8,394 nt of DNA from an uncultured Candidatus Competibacteraceae bacterium (GTDB lineage Bacteria; Pseudomonadota; Gammaproteobacteria; Competibacterales; Competibacteraceae), in contig CALGOO010000153.1 in NCBI GenBank assembly GCA_937960715.1, forward strand, positions 1 to 8,394, given 5' to 3'. A program made the translations under genes and the position numbers. How positions within the stretch are numbered: position 1 is the stretch's first letter; every line of letters starts with the position of its first letter. This document shows, one piece after another, positions 1 through 5,938 of this stretch. The notes under the pieces are model-generated. The model did not search any database and had not been told where the DNA came from. It saw only the letters and a list, made by a program, of their open reading frames with translations.

Positions 1-239
1 CCGCCTCGATAGTACGAGTCACGCTCTCCAGGCGGGATCACCATGCCACCCCCCCTGTTGTACCATGCCTCGGCGGACTCGGGTGCGGTTAGGGCGCCGC
101 CCACCACGACGCCGCCGATCACCGCCTGCGACCATTTGCCCAAACTGCGCAGAAACTCACGGCGCTCTTCCTGGGTTGATTCCTCATCAAGGAGGTCCGG
201 CGTCGTATCGTAGGGTTGTTCGCTATCTTGGTCTGTCAT
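1..239 (-). CDS. Candidate radical-SAM-modified RiPP precursor (Gly/aromatic-rich), C-terminus cut by window edge
   Basis: The frame starts with ATG at 239 and stays open for 79 codons to the window edge. A GGAG ribosome site (complement of 247-250) lies 7 nt upstream of the ATG. Seen in the translation: an acidic, polar N-terminus (residues 1-25, many D/E/Q/T); RREFLRSLGKW at 26-36, close to the Tat consensus RRxFLK; a Gly/Val/Ala-rich hydrophobic stretch at 39-52; S-A-E-A at 55-58, a plausible signal peptidase site; then WYNRGGG at 59-65 and YYRGG at the edge. The immediately upstream gene encodes a SPASM radical SAM enzyme. A small leader plus Gly/aromatic tail next to such an enzyme fits a ribosomally made peptide of the GRRM (GrrA-like) or triceptide type; W-Y-N matches the aromatic-X-X motif that three-residue cyclophane-forming enzymes crosslink. 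Product identity is inference. It could instead be an ordinary small Tat-exported protein whose larger part lies outside the window. Confidence 0.6.
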   Translation of the reverse strand, partial: MTDQDSEQPYDTTPDLLDEESTQEERREFLRSLGKWSQAVIGGVVVGGALTAPESAEAWYNRGGGMVIPPGERDSYYRG

Positions 240-246
240 TTCGATT

Positions 247-250
247 CTCC
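247..250 (-). promoter_or_regulatory. Ribosome binding site of the precursor ORF
   Basis: On the minus strand GGAG is followed by 7 nt and then the ATG at 239. It supports this start and shows that the small ORF is a real gene rather than a chance frame. Confidence 0.6.
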
Positions 251-263
251 GCTACTTTCATCT

Positions 264-277
264 CTGGATCGATCCAG
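264..277. promoter_or_regulatory. Perfect 14-bp palindrome CTGGATCGATCCAG
   Basis: The two 7-bp halves are exact reverse complements with no spacer. The site lies 25 bp upstream of the precursor start codon, between it and the second palindrome at 345-360. It could be a repressor operator or shape the leader mRNA. No T-run follows on either strand, so it is not a standard terminator. Function is not known. Confidence 0.35.
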
Positions 278-344
278 GAACAGGTCACATGGCCATTCGC
301 ACATATTTCGGGGCCGCGGGCTGACAGTCCTCATCCTGGCGTTT

Positions 345-360
345 TATTCCACGTGGAATA
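345..360. promoter_or_regulatory. Perfect 16-bp palindrome, parS/Noc-site-like (TATTCCACGTGGAATA)
   Basis: This is an exact inverted repeat with a CACGTG centre in the 149-bp gap between the radical SAM gene and the precursor ORF, flanked by AT-rich DNA. The ParB parS consensus is TGTTNCACGTGNAACA; this site matches it except at symmetric positions 2 and 15 (A and T instead of G and C). Those two bases are the ones seen at these places in the Noc site TATTTCCCGGGAAATA. It may be a degenerate parS, or an unrelated operator controlling the precursor from about 105 bp upstream. The palindrome is seen; its role is inference. Confidence 0.5.
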
Positions 361-388
361 TTTTGGGAAAACCATGCGGTCGGGATGC

Positions 389-1537
389 TCAGGCGGCCAA
401 GCCGCGCGCCGTTACCGCCGCGCGCGCCAACTCCAGCGCCGCCCGCTCCATCCGTCCGAACAAGCTCTTGTACAACTCGCAATAGGGATCCTTCTCGAAC
501 AAGGAGCCATGGACGGTATAGGTCCGCACCGGGCAGCCGCCATGGCACAGCGACAGATAGTCGCAACTCAGGCAGTCGCGCTGGATAAGCTGGATGGGCC
601 GCTCGTTGAACTTTTTCCGCGCCGGACTGTTTTTCAGCAATTCCCCCAGGCTGTCGCACTCGAAGATGTTGCCGTAGTGGTAATCGGGGTAGCTGGTGAC
701 CCAGCAATCGCACTGGGCCACGTAACCTCGGGCATCGATCGAGACCAGGGCGCTGGCGCAATTGTCGCCCCAGATGCAGGGCAGGGTGGTCGGCTCGTGG
801 CTGAAATGCCGGAGCAGGGCGTCGAAGGGACCGACCCGCACCCCGTGGCCATGGCCGCGCTCCAGCCAAACCTCGGCCAGATCGGCGTAGAAGCGGCTGA
901 GTTTTTCCACTTCCGCCACCGGCAATTCCTGCTTGGCGGCGGTCGCCTCGCCGCCTGGAAAAGGCGTGTTGACCTGAAACTCGGTGATGCCCAGTTCATC
1001 GGCGAAATAGGTGTAAAACCGTTCGGCGCCGATCTCCAGCGTGGCCTGGTTGGGCACGGCGATGACCTGCACCTCGATGCCGGCCGCGCGCGCCTCCCGC
1101 ACCCGCCGGGCCCAGATTTCGTTGTAGTTGTCCGGCGTCTGCCCCAGTAGCTTACGGTGCAGATTGGGATAGTCCAGCGAGGTGCCGATGGAGTTGCCGA
1201 ACATCTCGGCCACGACCTTGTTCCAGCGGGAGCTGTAAGCCAGCATGTTGCTTTGCAGGCTGTGGAAGACCTGCTTGCCGCGCGCCTCGGCCTCGCGCTG
1301 GATCAATTCGTTGGCCTGCTCGTACCAACTCGGCGGCAACAGCATCGCCTCGCCGCCCTGCCAGTAGATGGTCAGCGCGGCCAGCGATTTTTCCACCATG
1401 TAATCCAGCACCTTGCGGATCATCTCGCCGAGGCGGTCGAGCGTCAGCCGATCCGCCGTCTTGATCTCGAAGCAGTACTCGCAGTCGGCGTTGCATTGCA
1501 GGGTGGACAGCAAAATCAGCGACAAATGGCTTTTCAT
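389..1537 (-). CDS. Radical SAM/SPASM peptide-modifying enzyme (RiPP maturase, GRRM/anSME-like)
   Basis: The 382-residue product has the radical SAM motif CNADCEYC (C15, C19, C22), which binds the 4Fe-4S cluster and SAM, and the GGE motif at 61-63. Its C-terminal third is a full SPASM domain: C260-x10-G-x4-C276, then C322-x2-C325-x5-C331-x3-C335 and C353, enough to ligate two auxiliary clusters; C254, C278 and C294 are further cysteines. Length and domain order fit anaerobic sulfatase-maturating enzymes and RiPP maturases such as GrrM and the three-residue cyclophane-forming enzymes. No sulfatase lies nearby, but a small Gly/aromatic ORF follows on the same strand, so crosslinking of that peptide in the cytoplasm is the likely job (inference). 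No separate RiPP recognition domain is obvious. The ATG at 1537 places the CxxxCxxC motif at the usual distance from the N-terminus, but has no good Shine-Dalgarno sequence. It is the first gene on its strand, divergent from the lipoprotein gene. Confidence 0.88.
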   Translation of the reverse strand: MKSHLSLILLSTLQCNADCEYCFEIKTADRLTLDRLGEMIRKVLDYMVEKSLAALTIYWQGGEAMLLPPSWYEQANELIQREAEARGKQVFHSLQSNMLAYSSRWNKVVAEMFGNSIGTSLDYPNLHRKLLGQTPDNYNEIWARRVREARAAGIEVQVIAVPNQATLEIGAERFYTYFADELGITEFQVNTPFPGGEATAAKQELPVAEVEKLSRFYADLAEVWLERGHGHGVRVGPFDALLRHFSHEPTTLPCIWGDNCASALVSIDARGYVAQCDCWVTSYPDYHYGNIFECDSLGELLKNSPARKKFNERPIQLIQRDCLSCDYLSLCHGGCPVRTYTVHGSLFEKDPYCELYKSLFGRMERAALELARAAVTARGLAA

Positions 1538-1564
1538 GAGAGCGGCAACCGTGTATGGCCTTTG

Positions 1565-1593
1565 GTTCTAGGCCGTTAGCCTTTAAACTCCAA
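1565..1593 (-). promoter_or_regulatory. Candidate sigma-70 promoter for the radical SAM gene
   Basis: On the minus strand TTGGAG (-35, at 1593-1588) is followed after exactly 17 bp by TAGAAC (-10, at 1570-1565), about 28 bp before the ATG at 1537. Each hexamer matches 4 of 6 consensus bases. The site lies in the 105-bp divergent gap. No equally good promoter for the opposite lipoprotein gene was found. This is pattern matching only. Confidence 0.3.
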
Positions 1594-1618
1594 AACTCGA
1601 TTCGCGCCCAAACGAGTT
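1594..1618. repeat. Short inverted repeat AACTCG-N13-CGAGTT in the divergent gap
   Basis: Two exact 6-bp arms sit 24 bp upstream of the lipoprotein start and next to the candidate radical SAM -35 box. It could be an operator shared by the two divergent units or a 5' leader hairpin. The short arms make chance possible. Confidence 0.2.
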
Positions 1619-1642
1619 GGATGACTTGATGAGGAATCAATT

Positions 1643-2041
1643 ATGAAATTATGGCTGAATGTTGCCTTAACCGCAGTGCTGGGCTTGGGAATCGGCGCCT
1701 GCACCGTGGTCACCGATCCCAGTTCCGGCTCCAGCGCCACCACCGGCGGTTCGAGCAGCGCCGCGTTCATGACCCGCCAGCAACGAACCGCCGAGTTCGC
1801 CAAGGTCAATCTGGAGCGATTGCGGAACGACATGGCGGCCGGTCAGGGCGAGTACCTGGCCTCGCTGGCGACCTTGTTGAACATCGAACCCAGCCGCCAG
1901 TTGGCGTTCTTCGCCTTCACCCAGGACCAGTTCGCCGTGCTGTTCCCGACCGACCGGACCACCGCCGCCGAAATGCTGGCGACGCTGGAGCGGGAACTGC
2001 GGGTCGATCCCCAGTTTGGCCAGCGGCTGACCTTGAACTGA
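1643..2041 (+). CDS. DUF3015-family lipoprotein
   Basis: The 132-residue product starts with a short lipoprotein signal (K2, hydrophobic 3-19) and the lipobox I-G-A-C, with C20 as the lipidated residue. D25 is beyond the +2 position, and +2 is T21, so the outer membrane is the expected destination under the E. coli rule. A Ser/Gly/Thr-rich linker (about 26-43) leads to a helical domain with QGEYLASLATLLNI, FFAFTQDQFAVLFP and AAEMLATLERELRVDPQ, which I recognise as DUF3015; function unknown. GAGGA at 1631-1635 is 7 nt before the ATG and fixes the start. The next gene begins only a few bases after this stop, so the two form an operon, and this lipoprotein probably works in the envelope with the DUF4105 protein. 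Confidence 0.85.
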   Translation: MKLWLNVALTAVLGLGIGACTVVTDPSSGSSATTGGSSSAAFMTRQQRTAEFAKVNLERLRNDMAAGQGEYLASLATLLNIEPSRQLAFFAFTQDQFAVLFPTDRTTAAEMLATLERELRVDPQFGQRLTLN

Positions 2042-2048
2042 ACCGCCC

Positions 2049-3968
2049 ATCGTTCCGCTCCCACGCCTGACGGGCGTCCTGCTGCTCGGTCTGTTGACCG
2101 GAGCGGCGGACGCCCGCGCCGACGCTCGCTACCTTGCCGAACTGCTGGACCGCGCCGAGGCCGCCAGTCTGGCCGCGCGGCGTGAGTGGCGAACGCTGCT
2201 GCATTACCGACCCGTGGTCGATGGCGATGGCGTGGTCAGCGACGCCGACGATCCCCGTTTTTTCCTCGCCCCGACCGGCAAAACCGACCCGCGCGCCGAA
2301 CTCGCCGCCACTTTGCAAGCCTTTTTCAGCGCCGATCGAGTGGGCGGCGACCCGCAGCCGGCCCAGTGCGCCTTCATCGCCCGCTACCGCTGGCTGAAAG
2401 GCGAGTTGAACTTCGACGACCGTCGCCTGCGACCGCAGGATTGCGCGCGGTTCCAGCAATGGTTCGGCGCACTGAACGCCGAAGCGCCGACGCTGGTGTT
2501 CGCCTCCGCCTATCTCAACAATCCCGCCTCGCTGTTCGGTCATACCCTGCTGCGACTGGATCAACACGGTCAGACCGAGCAAACCCGACTGCTGGCCTAC
2601 GCCATCGACTACGCCGCCGACGATACCGACGGCAACCCGCTGACGTATGCGCTGGATGGCGTCGCCGGCGGCTTCAAGGGCAAGTTCGATATCCAGCCCT
2701 ATTACCAACTGGTGCGCGCCTACAGTGATTTGGAAAGCCGCGATCTCTGGGAATACCGGCTGAATTTGTCCGAGAGCCAGTTGCAACGCTTGTTGGAACA
2801 CGTCTGGGAACTGCGCGGCATCGAGTTCGATTACTACTTTTTCCGGGAGAATTGCGCCTGGCAGTTGTTGACGCTGCTGGAAGTCGCCGACCCGGAGCTG
2901 CGGCTGAGCGATGAATACCTGCTCTGGACCCTGCCGGCCGACACGATTCGGCTGCTGGCCCGGCAACCGGGGCTGATCGGCGCGGTGACCCCCCGTCCGG
3001 CGCGCGGCACGCGCATCAACCGCCGTTACCAGGCGCTGACCGCGGACGAGCGGCGACTGGCGCGGCGCTTGCGCAACGATCCGGCGGCGACCGACACGCC
3101 CGATTTCGTCCGACTGGCCCCGGAACGACAGGCGCTATTGCTGGAACTTGCCCTGGACGAACGCCAGCACCGCCGCGCGGACCAGGTCAAGCCGACCGGG
3201 GCGGTTAAGCCGCCCGACGCCATCACACATCGATGGTTGACCGCCCGCACCCGATTGCCGGTCGCCGCCGCGCCGGTCGCGGTCGAACCCTACGCCACTC
3301 GCCCGGAAACCGGCCACGCTTCGCGGCGGATGGGCGTCGGAATCGGGCAACGAGACGGGGCGACGTTCGTGGAGTTGAACGCCAGGGCCAGCACCCACGA
3401 TCTGCTGGAGCCGGACATCGGTTACACGCCCAATGCCCAGATTGAGTTGCTGAGCGTCGCCATGCGCTACTATCCGGACCACGGCGGATTGAAGCTCGAC
3501 CGGTTGACGCTGCTCGATATCACCTCGTTGCCGCCGGTCGATGCGTTGACGCCGCGCCCGGCCTGGCGGATTCACGCGGGTTGGGAAGCGGTTCCCCAGC
3601 CGGATTGCCCAACCTGCATGGCTTTCAATCTCGGCGGTGGATTGGGGATGGCGGCGGAAACCGGCTGGCCGTGGCGAACGGTCTGGTTCGCTCTGCCGGG
3701 GCTGGAGTTTGACGCCAGCGATGAATTCACCGCCGGTTATCGAGCTGGACTGGCGCTGACCGCCGGGGCGCTGCTGCAACCGATGGCGGGCTGGAAGGTG
3801 CTGGCCAGCGCAAGCTGGCTGGATTATCGACTGGGCGAAACCGGCGCGGCGACGTGGGCGGCGTTGCGGCAGAATTGGGCGTTGGATCGAGATTTATCGC
3901 TCGGGATGGACTGGCGCCATTGGGAAGGAATCGACGAATTCGAAATTGGGTTGCGGGTGTATTTTTGA
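2049..3968 (+). CDS. DUF4105 (Lnb N-terminal periplasmic domain) envelope protein with beta-barrel-like C-terminus
   Basis: The frame is open from 2037 (stop at 2034). I place the start at the ATC at 2049, because residues from there form a signal peptide (VPLPR, then TGVLLLGLLTG, then A-R-A cleavage near residue 24). No ATG, GTG or TTG precedes it, and the first such codon, TTG at 2094, lies inside the hydrophobic core. CTG at 2067 is an alternative. From 2049 the protein has 639 residues. After a helical N-terminal part (about 25-150) comes the DUF4105 domain: ASAYLNNPASLFGHTLLRLD with H165, later FFRENCAW with C269. The conserved His and Cys recall circularly permuted NlpC/P60-like cysteine hydrolases (inference). 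Residues from about 428 alternate Gly and aromatics in beta-strand pattern and end in GLRVYF, like an outer-membrane barrel. Substrate is unknown. It is cotranscribed with the preceding lipoprotein. Confidence 0.82.
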   Translation: MVPLPRLTGVLLLGLLTGAADARADARYLAELLDRAEAASLAARREWRTLLHYRPVVDGDGVVSDADDPRFFLAPTGKTDPRAELAATLQAFFSADRVGGDPQPAQCAFIARYRWLKGELNFDDRRLRPQDCARFQQWFGALNAEAPTLVFASAYLNNPASLFGHTLLRLDQHGQTEQTRLLAYAIDYAADDTDGNPLTYALDGVAGGFKGKFDIQPYYQLVRAYSDLESRDLWEYRLNLSESQLQRLLEHVWELRGIEFDYYFFRENCAWQLLTLLEVADPELRLSDEYLLWTLPADTIRLLARQPGLIGAVTPRPARGTRINRRYQALTADERRLARRLRNDPAATDTPDFVRLAPERQALLLELALDERQHRRADQVKPTGAVKPPDAITHRWLTARTRLPVAAAPVAVEPYATRPETGHASRRMGVGIGQRDGATFVELNARASTHDLLEPDIGYTPNAQIELLSVAMRYYPDHGGLKLDRLTLLDITSLPPVDALTPRPAWRIHAGWEAVPQPDCPTCMAFNLGGGLGMAAETGWPWRTVWFALPGLEFDASDEFTAGYRAGLALTAGALLQPMAGWKVLASASWLDYRLGETGAATWAALRQNWALDRDLSLGMDWRHWEGIDEFEIGLRVYF

Positions 3969-3987
3969 GCGCGGCTCGAAGCTCGAT

Positions 3988-4893
3988 TTACCCACCCCCA
4001 CCCAGGGACTCGCGCAAACCCGCCGCCAGGGTCCGCGCCGCCGGTCCGGCGCCCGCCTCGTCCGCGATCACCAAATACAGCGTCCGGCGATAGCGGGCTC
4101 CATGGGTCAGGGGCAGGGGAACCAGTCCCCCCGTTGCCAGCAAGTCTTCAATCCGGTGGCGCGGCAGCCAGCCGAACGCCAGGCCGGCGCCCGCCAGCGC
4201 CACCGCCGTGTCCGGGTTACCGACCGTCCAGCGCCGTGCGGAACCCAGCCAGCCTTCGTCGCGCGGTTGGCGAAAGCCGGAATCGCGCACCACCACTTGG
4301 GTGAAATCTTCCAGATCGGCGGCAATCAGCCCTGAACCCCGCTGATGCAGCGGGTGGTCGGGCGCGGCCACCGCCACGAATTCGGCCTCGGCCACCTCAT
4401 CGCCCAGAAAACCCGGCGGCGGCCGGGTGACCAGCGCCAGATCGACCTCGCCGCGCATCAGCGCCTCCTCGGCGCCCGACAGAACTTCTTCGTGCAGGTG
4501 CAGGCGAGTCGCCGGACAACGCGCCGCGAACGCCGCCAATGCTTCCAGCAGCGGCGCGGTCGGGCACAGCCCATCCACCGCCAGCCGCACCTCGGGTTCC
4601 CAGCCCTGTTGGAGCGCGCCCGCGCGCCGTTCCAGATGAAAGGCGGCCTCCAGCAACGGTCGGGCATCGCGCAACAGGGCTTCGCCGACCGGGGTGAGGA
4701 CCATGCGGCGGCCTTCGGGCGCCAGCAGCTCCACCCCCAGTTGCTCCCGCAGGCGGGCCACGGCATAGCTGATGGCGGACTGACTGCGATGCAGGGCGGT
4801 CGCGGCCTGGGCGAAGCCGCCTTGCTCCACGATGGCCTGCAAGACCCACCATTGTTCCAGCGTGGTTCGCGGAAAGAGCATGGGTAGAATCAT
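3988..4893 (-). CDS. LysR-family transcriptional regulator (YhaJ-like), divergent from pirin
   Basis: The 301-residue product has the LysR winged helix-turn-helix at about 11-70 (FAQAATALHRSQSAISYAVARL, then LTPVGEALL) and a periplasmic-binding-protein-like effector domain at about 98-290. GWEPEVRLAVDGL at 98-110, a later EEVLSGAEEAL and the terminal region resemble E. coli YhaJ, which regulates the pirin-like gene yhaK. The context agrees: it is transcribed away from a pirin and an extradiol dioxygenase, with GATA/TATC half sites in the shared gap. It most likely controls that pair in response to an aromatic or quinone-like signal (inference). The start may be the ATG at 4893 or the one at 4881; neither has a good Shine-Dalgarno sequence. 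Its stop lies 19 bp from the stop of the convergent DUF4105 gene with no hairpin terminator between. Confidence 0.9.
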   Translation of the reverse strand: MILPMLFPRTTLEQWWVLQAIVEQGGFAQAATALHRSQSAISYAVARLREQLGVELLAPEGRRMVLTPVGEALLRDARPLLEAAFHLERRAGALQQGWEPEVRLAVDGLCPTAPLLEALAAFAARCPATRLHLHEEVLSGAEEALMRGEVDLALVTRPPPGFLGDEVAEAEFVAVAAPDHPLHQRGSGLIAADLEDFTQVVVRDSGFRQPRDEGWLGSARRWTVGNPDTAVALAGAGLAFGWLPRHRIEDLLATGGLVPLPLTHGARYRRTLYLVIADEAGAGPAARTLAAGLRESLGGGG

Positions 4894-4906
4894 CGAAAAA
4901 GTAGAT

Positions 4907-4938
4907 TGATAAAAGCCAAATATCGCGCTTTTTTATCA
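4907..4938. promoter_or_regulatory. Candidate LysR operator in the LysR-pirin divergent gap
   Basis: GATA at 4908-4911 and TATC at 4921-4924 form a dyad with a 9-bp spacer, containing the T-N11-A pattern of LysR sites. A second TATC lies at 4934-4937. The outer arms TGATAAAAGC (4907-4916) and GCTTTTTTATCA (4927-4938) also make an imperfect inverted repeat. This AT-rich island in otherwise GC-rich DNA sits just upstream of the LysR start, where autoregulation and activation of the pirin gene are expected. Confidence 0.45.
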
Positions 4939-5006
4939 GTATGACAAGCACGACAATGGTCTCCAGACCCCGCCCACCGGGCGGACCAAACCCTCCCCAA
5001 TCCCCT

Positions 5007-5011
5007 GGAGA
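5007..5011 (+). promoter_or_regulatory. Ribosome binding site fixing the pirin start
   Basis: GGAGA stands 7 nt before the ATG at 5019. It favours that start over the in-frame ATG at 4941, whose added 26 residues are Pro-rich and unlike any pirin N-terminus. Confidence 0.65.
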
Positions 5012-5018
5012 CCTGAAC

Positions 5019-5912
5019 ATGAACCCGAATCCGAACGTGAATCCGATGCGCACGCCAGCCGCAACCGTCCCGCGTAGCCGCGAAGTCGAGCGGCGGGTGA
5101 CCGGTCAGCCGGTGTCCGATGGCGCCGGGGTGAAACTGTTGCGAGTGCTGACCGCCGAGTTGCAACGGCGGCTGGACCCTTTTCTGATGCTGGACGAGTT
5201 TCGCTCGGACAACCCGGACGATTATCTGGCCGGCTTTCCGGACCATCCGCACCGGGGTTTCGAGACCGTGACCTACATGCTGGCCGGGCGGATGCGCCAC
5301 CGCGACAACGCCGGTCACGAGGGCCTGCTGACCACCGGCGGGGTGCAGTGGATGACCGCCGGGCGCGGCATCGTCCATTCCGAATTGCCCGAACAGGAGA
5401 ATGGCCTGATGCACGGCTTCCAACTCTGGGTCAATCTGCCGGCGCGGGACAAGCTGACCGCCCCGACTTACCGGGATATTCCCGCCGGGGACATTCCGGC
5501 TTATCGCGCCGCCAGCGGCGCCAAGATCAAGGTGATTGCGGGAGCGAGCGAGGGCGTAACCGGCGCGGTGCAGCGCGCGGCGACCGCGCCGCTTTACCTG
5601 GATATCGAGTTACCGGCGGGTGTCGTCCACGCGGTGGCGCTTCCACCCGGCCACAACGCCTTTCTCTACGTGTACGCCGGCCAGGTTGAGGTAGGAACAC
5701 GCGGCGAGGTGGTGACGGCCCGCCAATTGGCCGTGCTGACCAATGCCGCCGAGGCGGATGGCGTCCTGTTGCGGGGCGCGAGCGAAGCGCGGTTGCTGTT
5801 GATCGCGGGTCAGCCGTTGCACGAACCCATCGCACAATGGGGACCGTTCGTGATGAACCGGCGCGAGGAGATCGAACAGGCCCTGGCCGATTATCGCGCC
5901 GGACGGTTTTGA
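5019..5912 (+). CDS. Pirin-family cupin protein
   Basis: The 297-residue product matches the usual pirin length (about 290). The N-terminal cupin has HPHRGFE (H76, H78) and GRGIVHSE (H120, E122), the full His-His-His-Glu metal site of pirins in the expected spacing, so iron binding is likely. The C-terminal cupin has GHNAFLYVYAG and a final segment PFVMNRREEIEQALADYRAGRF typical of the family. Bacterial pirins act as quercetin 2,3-dioxygenases or as redox-responsive partners; which applies here cannot be read from sequence. The first ten residues (NPNPNVNP) are low complexity. It is divergent from a LysR regulator and followed after 26 bp by an extradiol dioxygenase, so the two probably form one unit dealing with aromatic diols or quinones (inference). 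Confidence 0.93.
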   Translation: MNPNPNVNPMRTPAATVPRSREVERRVTGQPVSDGAGVKLLRVLTAELQRRLDPFLMLDEFRSDNPDDYLAGFPDHPHRGFETVTYMLAGRMRHRDNAGHEGLLTTGGVQWMTAGRGIVHSELPEQENGLMHGFQLWVNLPARDKLTAPTYRDIPAGDIPAYRAASGAKIKVIAGASEGVTGAVQRAATAPLYLDIELPAGVVHAVALPPGHNAFLYVYAGQVEVGTRGEVVTARQLAVLTNAAEADGVLLRGASEARLLLIAGQPLHEPIAQWGPFVMNRREEIEQALADYRAGRF

Positions 5913-5926
5913 CCATGGCGACGATC

Positions 5927-5932
5927 GAGGAG
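5927..5932 (+). promoter_or_regulatory. Ribosome binding site fixing the dioxygenase start
   Basis: GAGGAG ends 6 nt before the ATG at 5939. It makes this ATG, and not the in-frame ATG at 5915, the likely start, giving the family-typical length. Confidence 0.65.
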
Positions 5933-5938
5933 AATGCC

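Noticed and set aside
345..360. The 16-bp palindrome as an intrinsic terminator of the radical SAM gene
   Set aside because: The dyad has no loop and on the minus strand is followed by AAAACG, not a T-run.
65..1150. Long plus-strand open frame opposite the radical SAM and precursor genes
   Set aside because: It is a shadow of GC-rich coding DNA. Its translation has no recognisable domain, while the minus strand carries clear Fe-S motifs.
1917..2966. Long minus-strand open frame opposite the lipoprotein and DUF4105 genes
   Set aside because: Gln/Gly/Val-rich composition without motifs, and it overlaps two well-supported plus-strand genes.
3990..4012. G-run stretch on the minus strand at the LysR 3' end as a G-quadruplex
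   Set aside because: Only three clear runs of three or more G are present (GGG, GGGGG, GGG), too few for a confident quadruplex.
4941..5018. Upstream in-frame ATG for the pirin
   Set aside because: The added residues are Pro/Gly-rich, there is no ribosome site before it, and a good one precedes the ATG at 5019.
5837..5938. Longer N-terminus for the extradiol dioxygenase
   Set aside because: It would overlap the pirin gene. The ATG at 5939 has an ideal GAGGAG and gives the family length.
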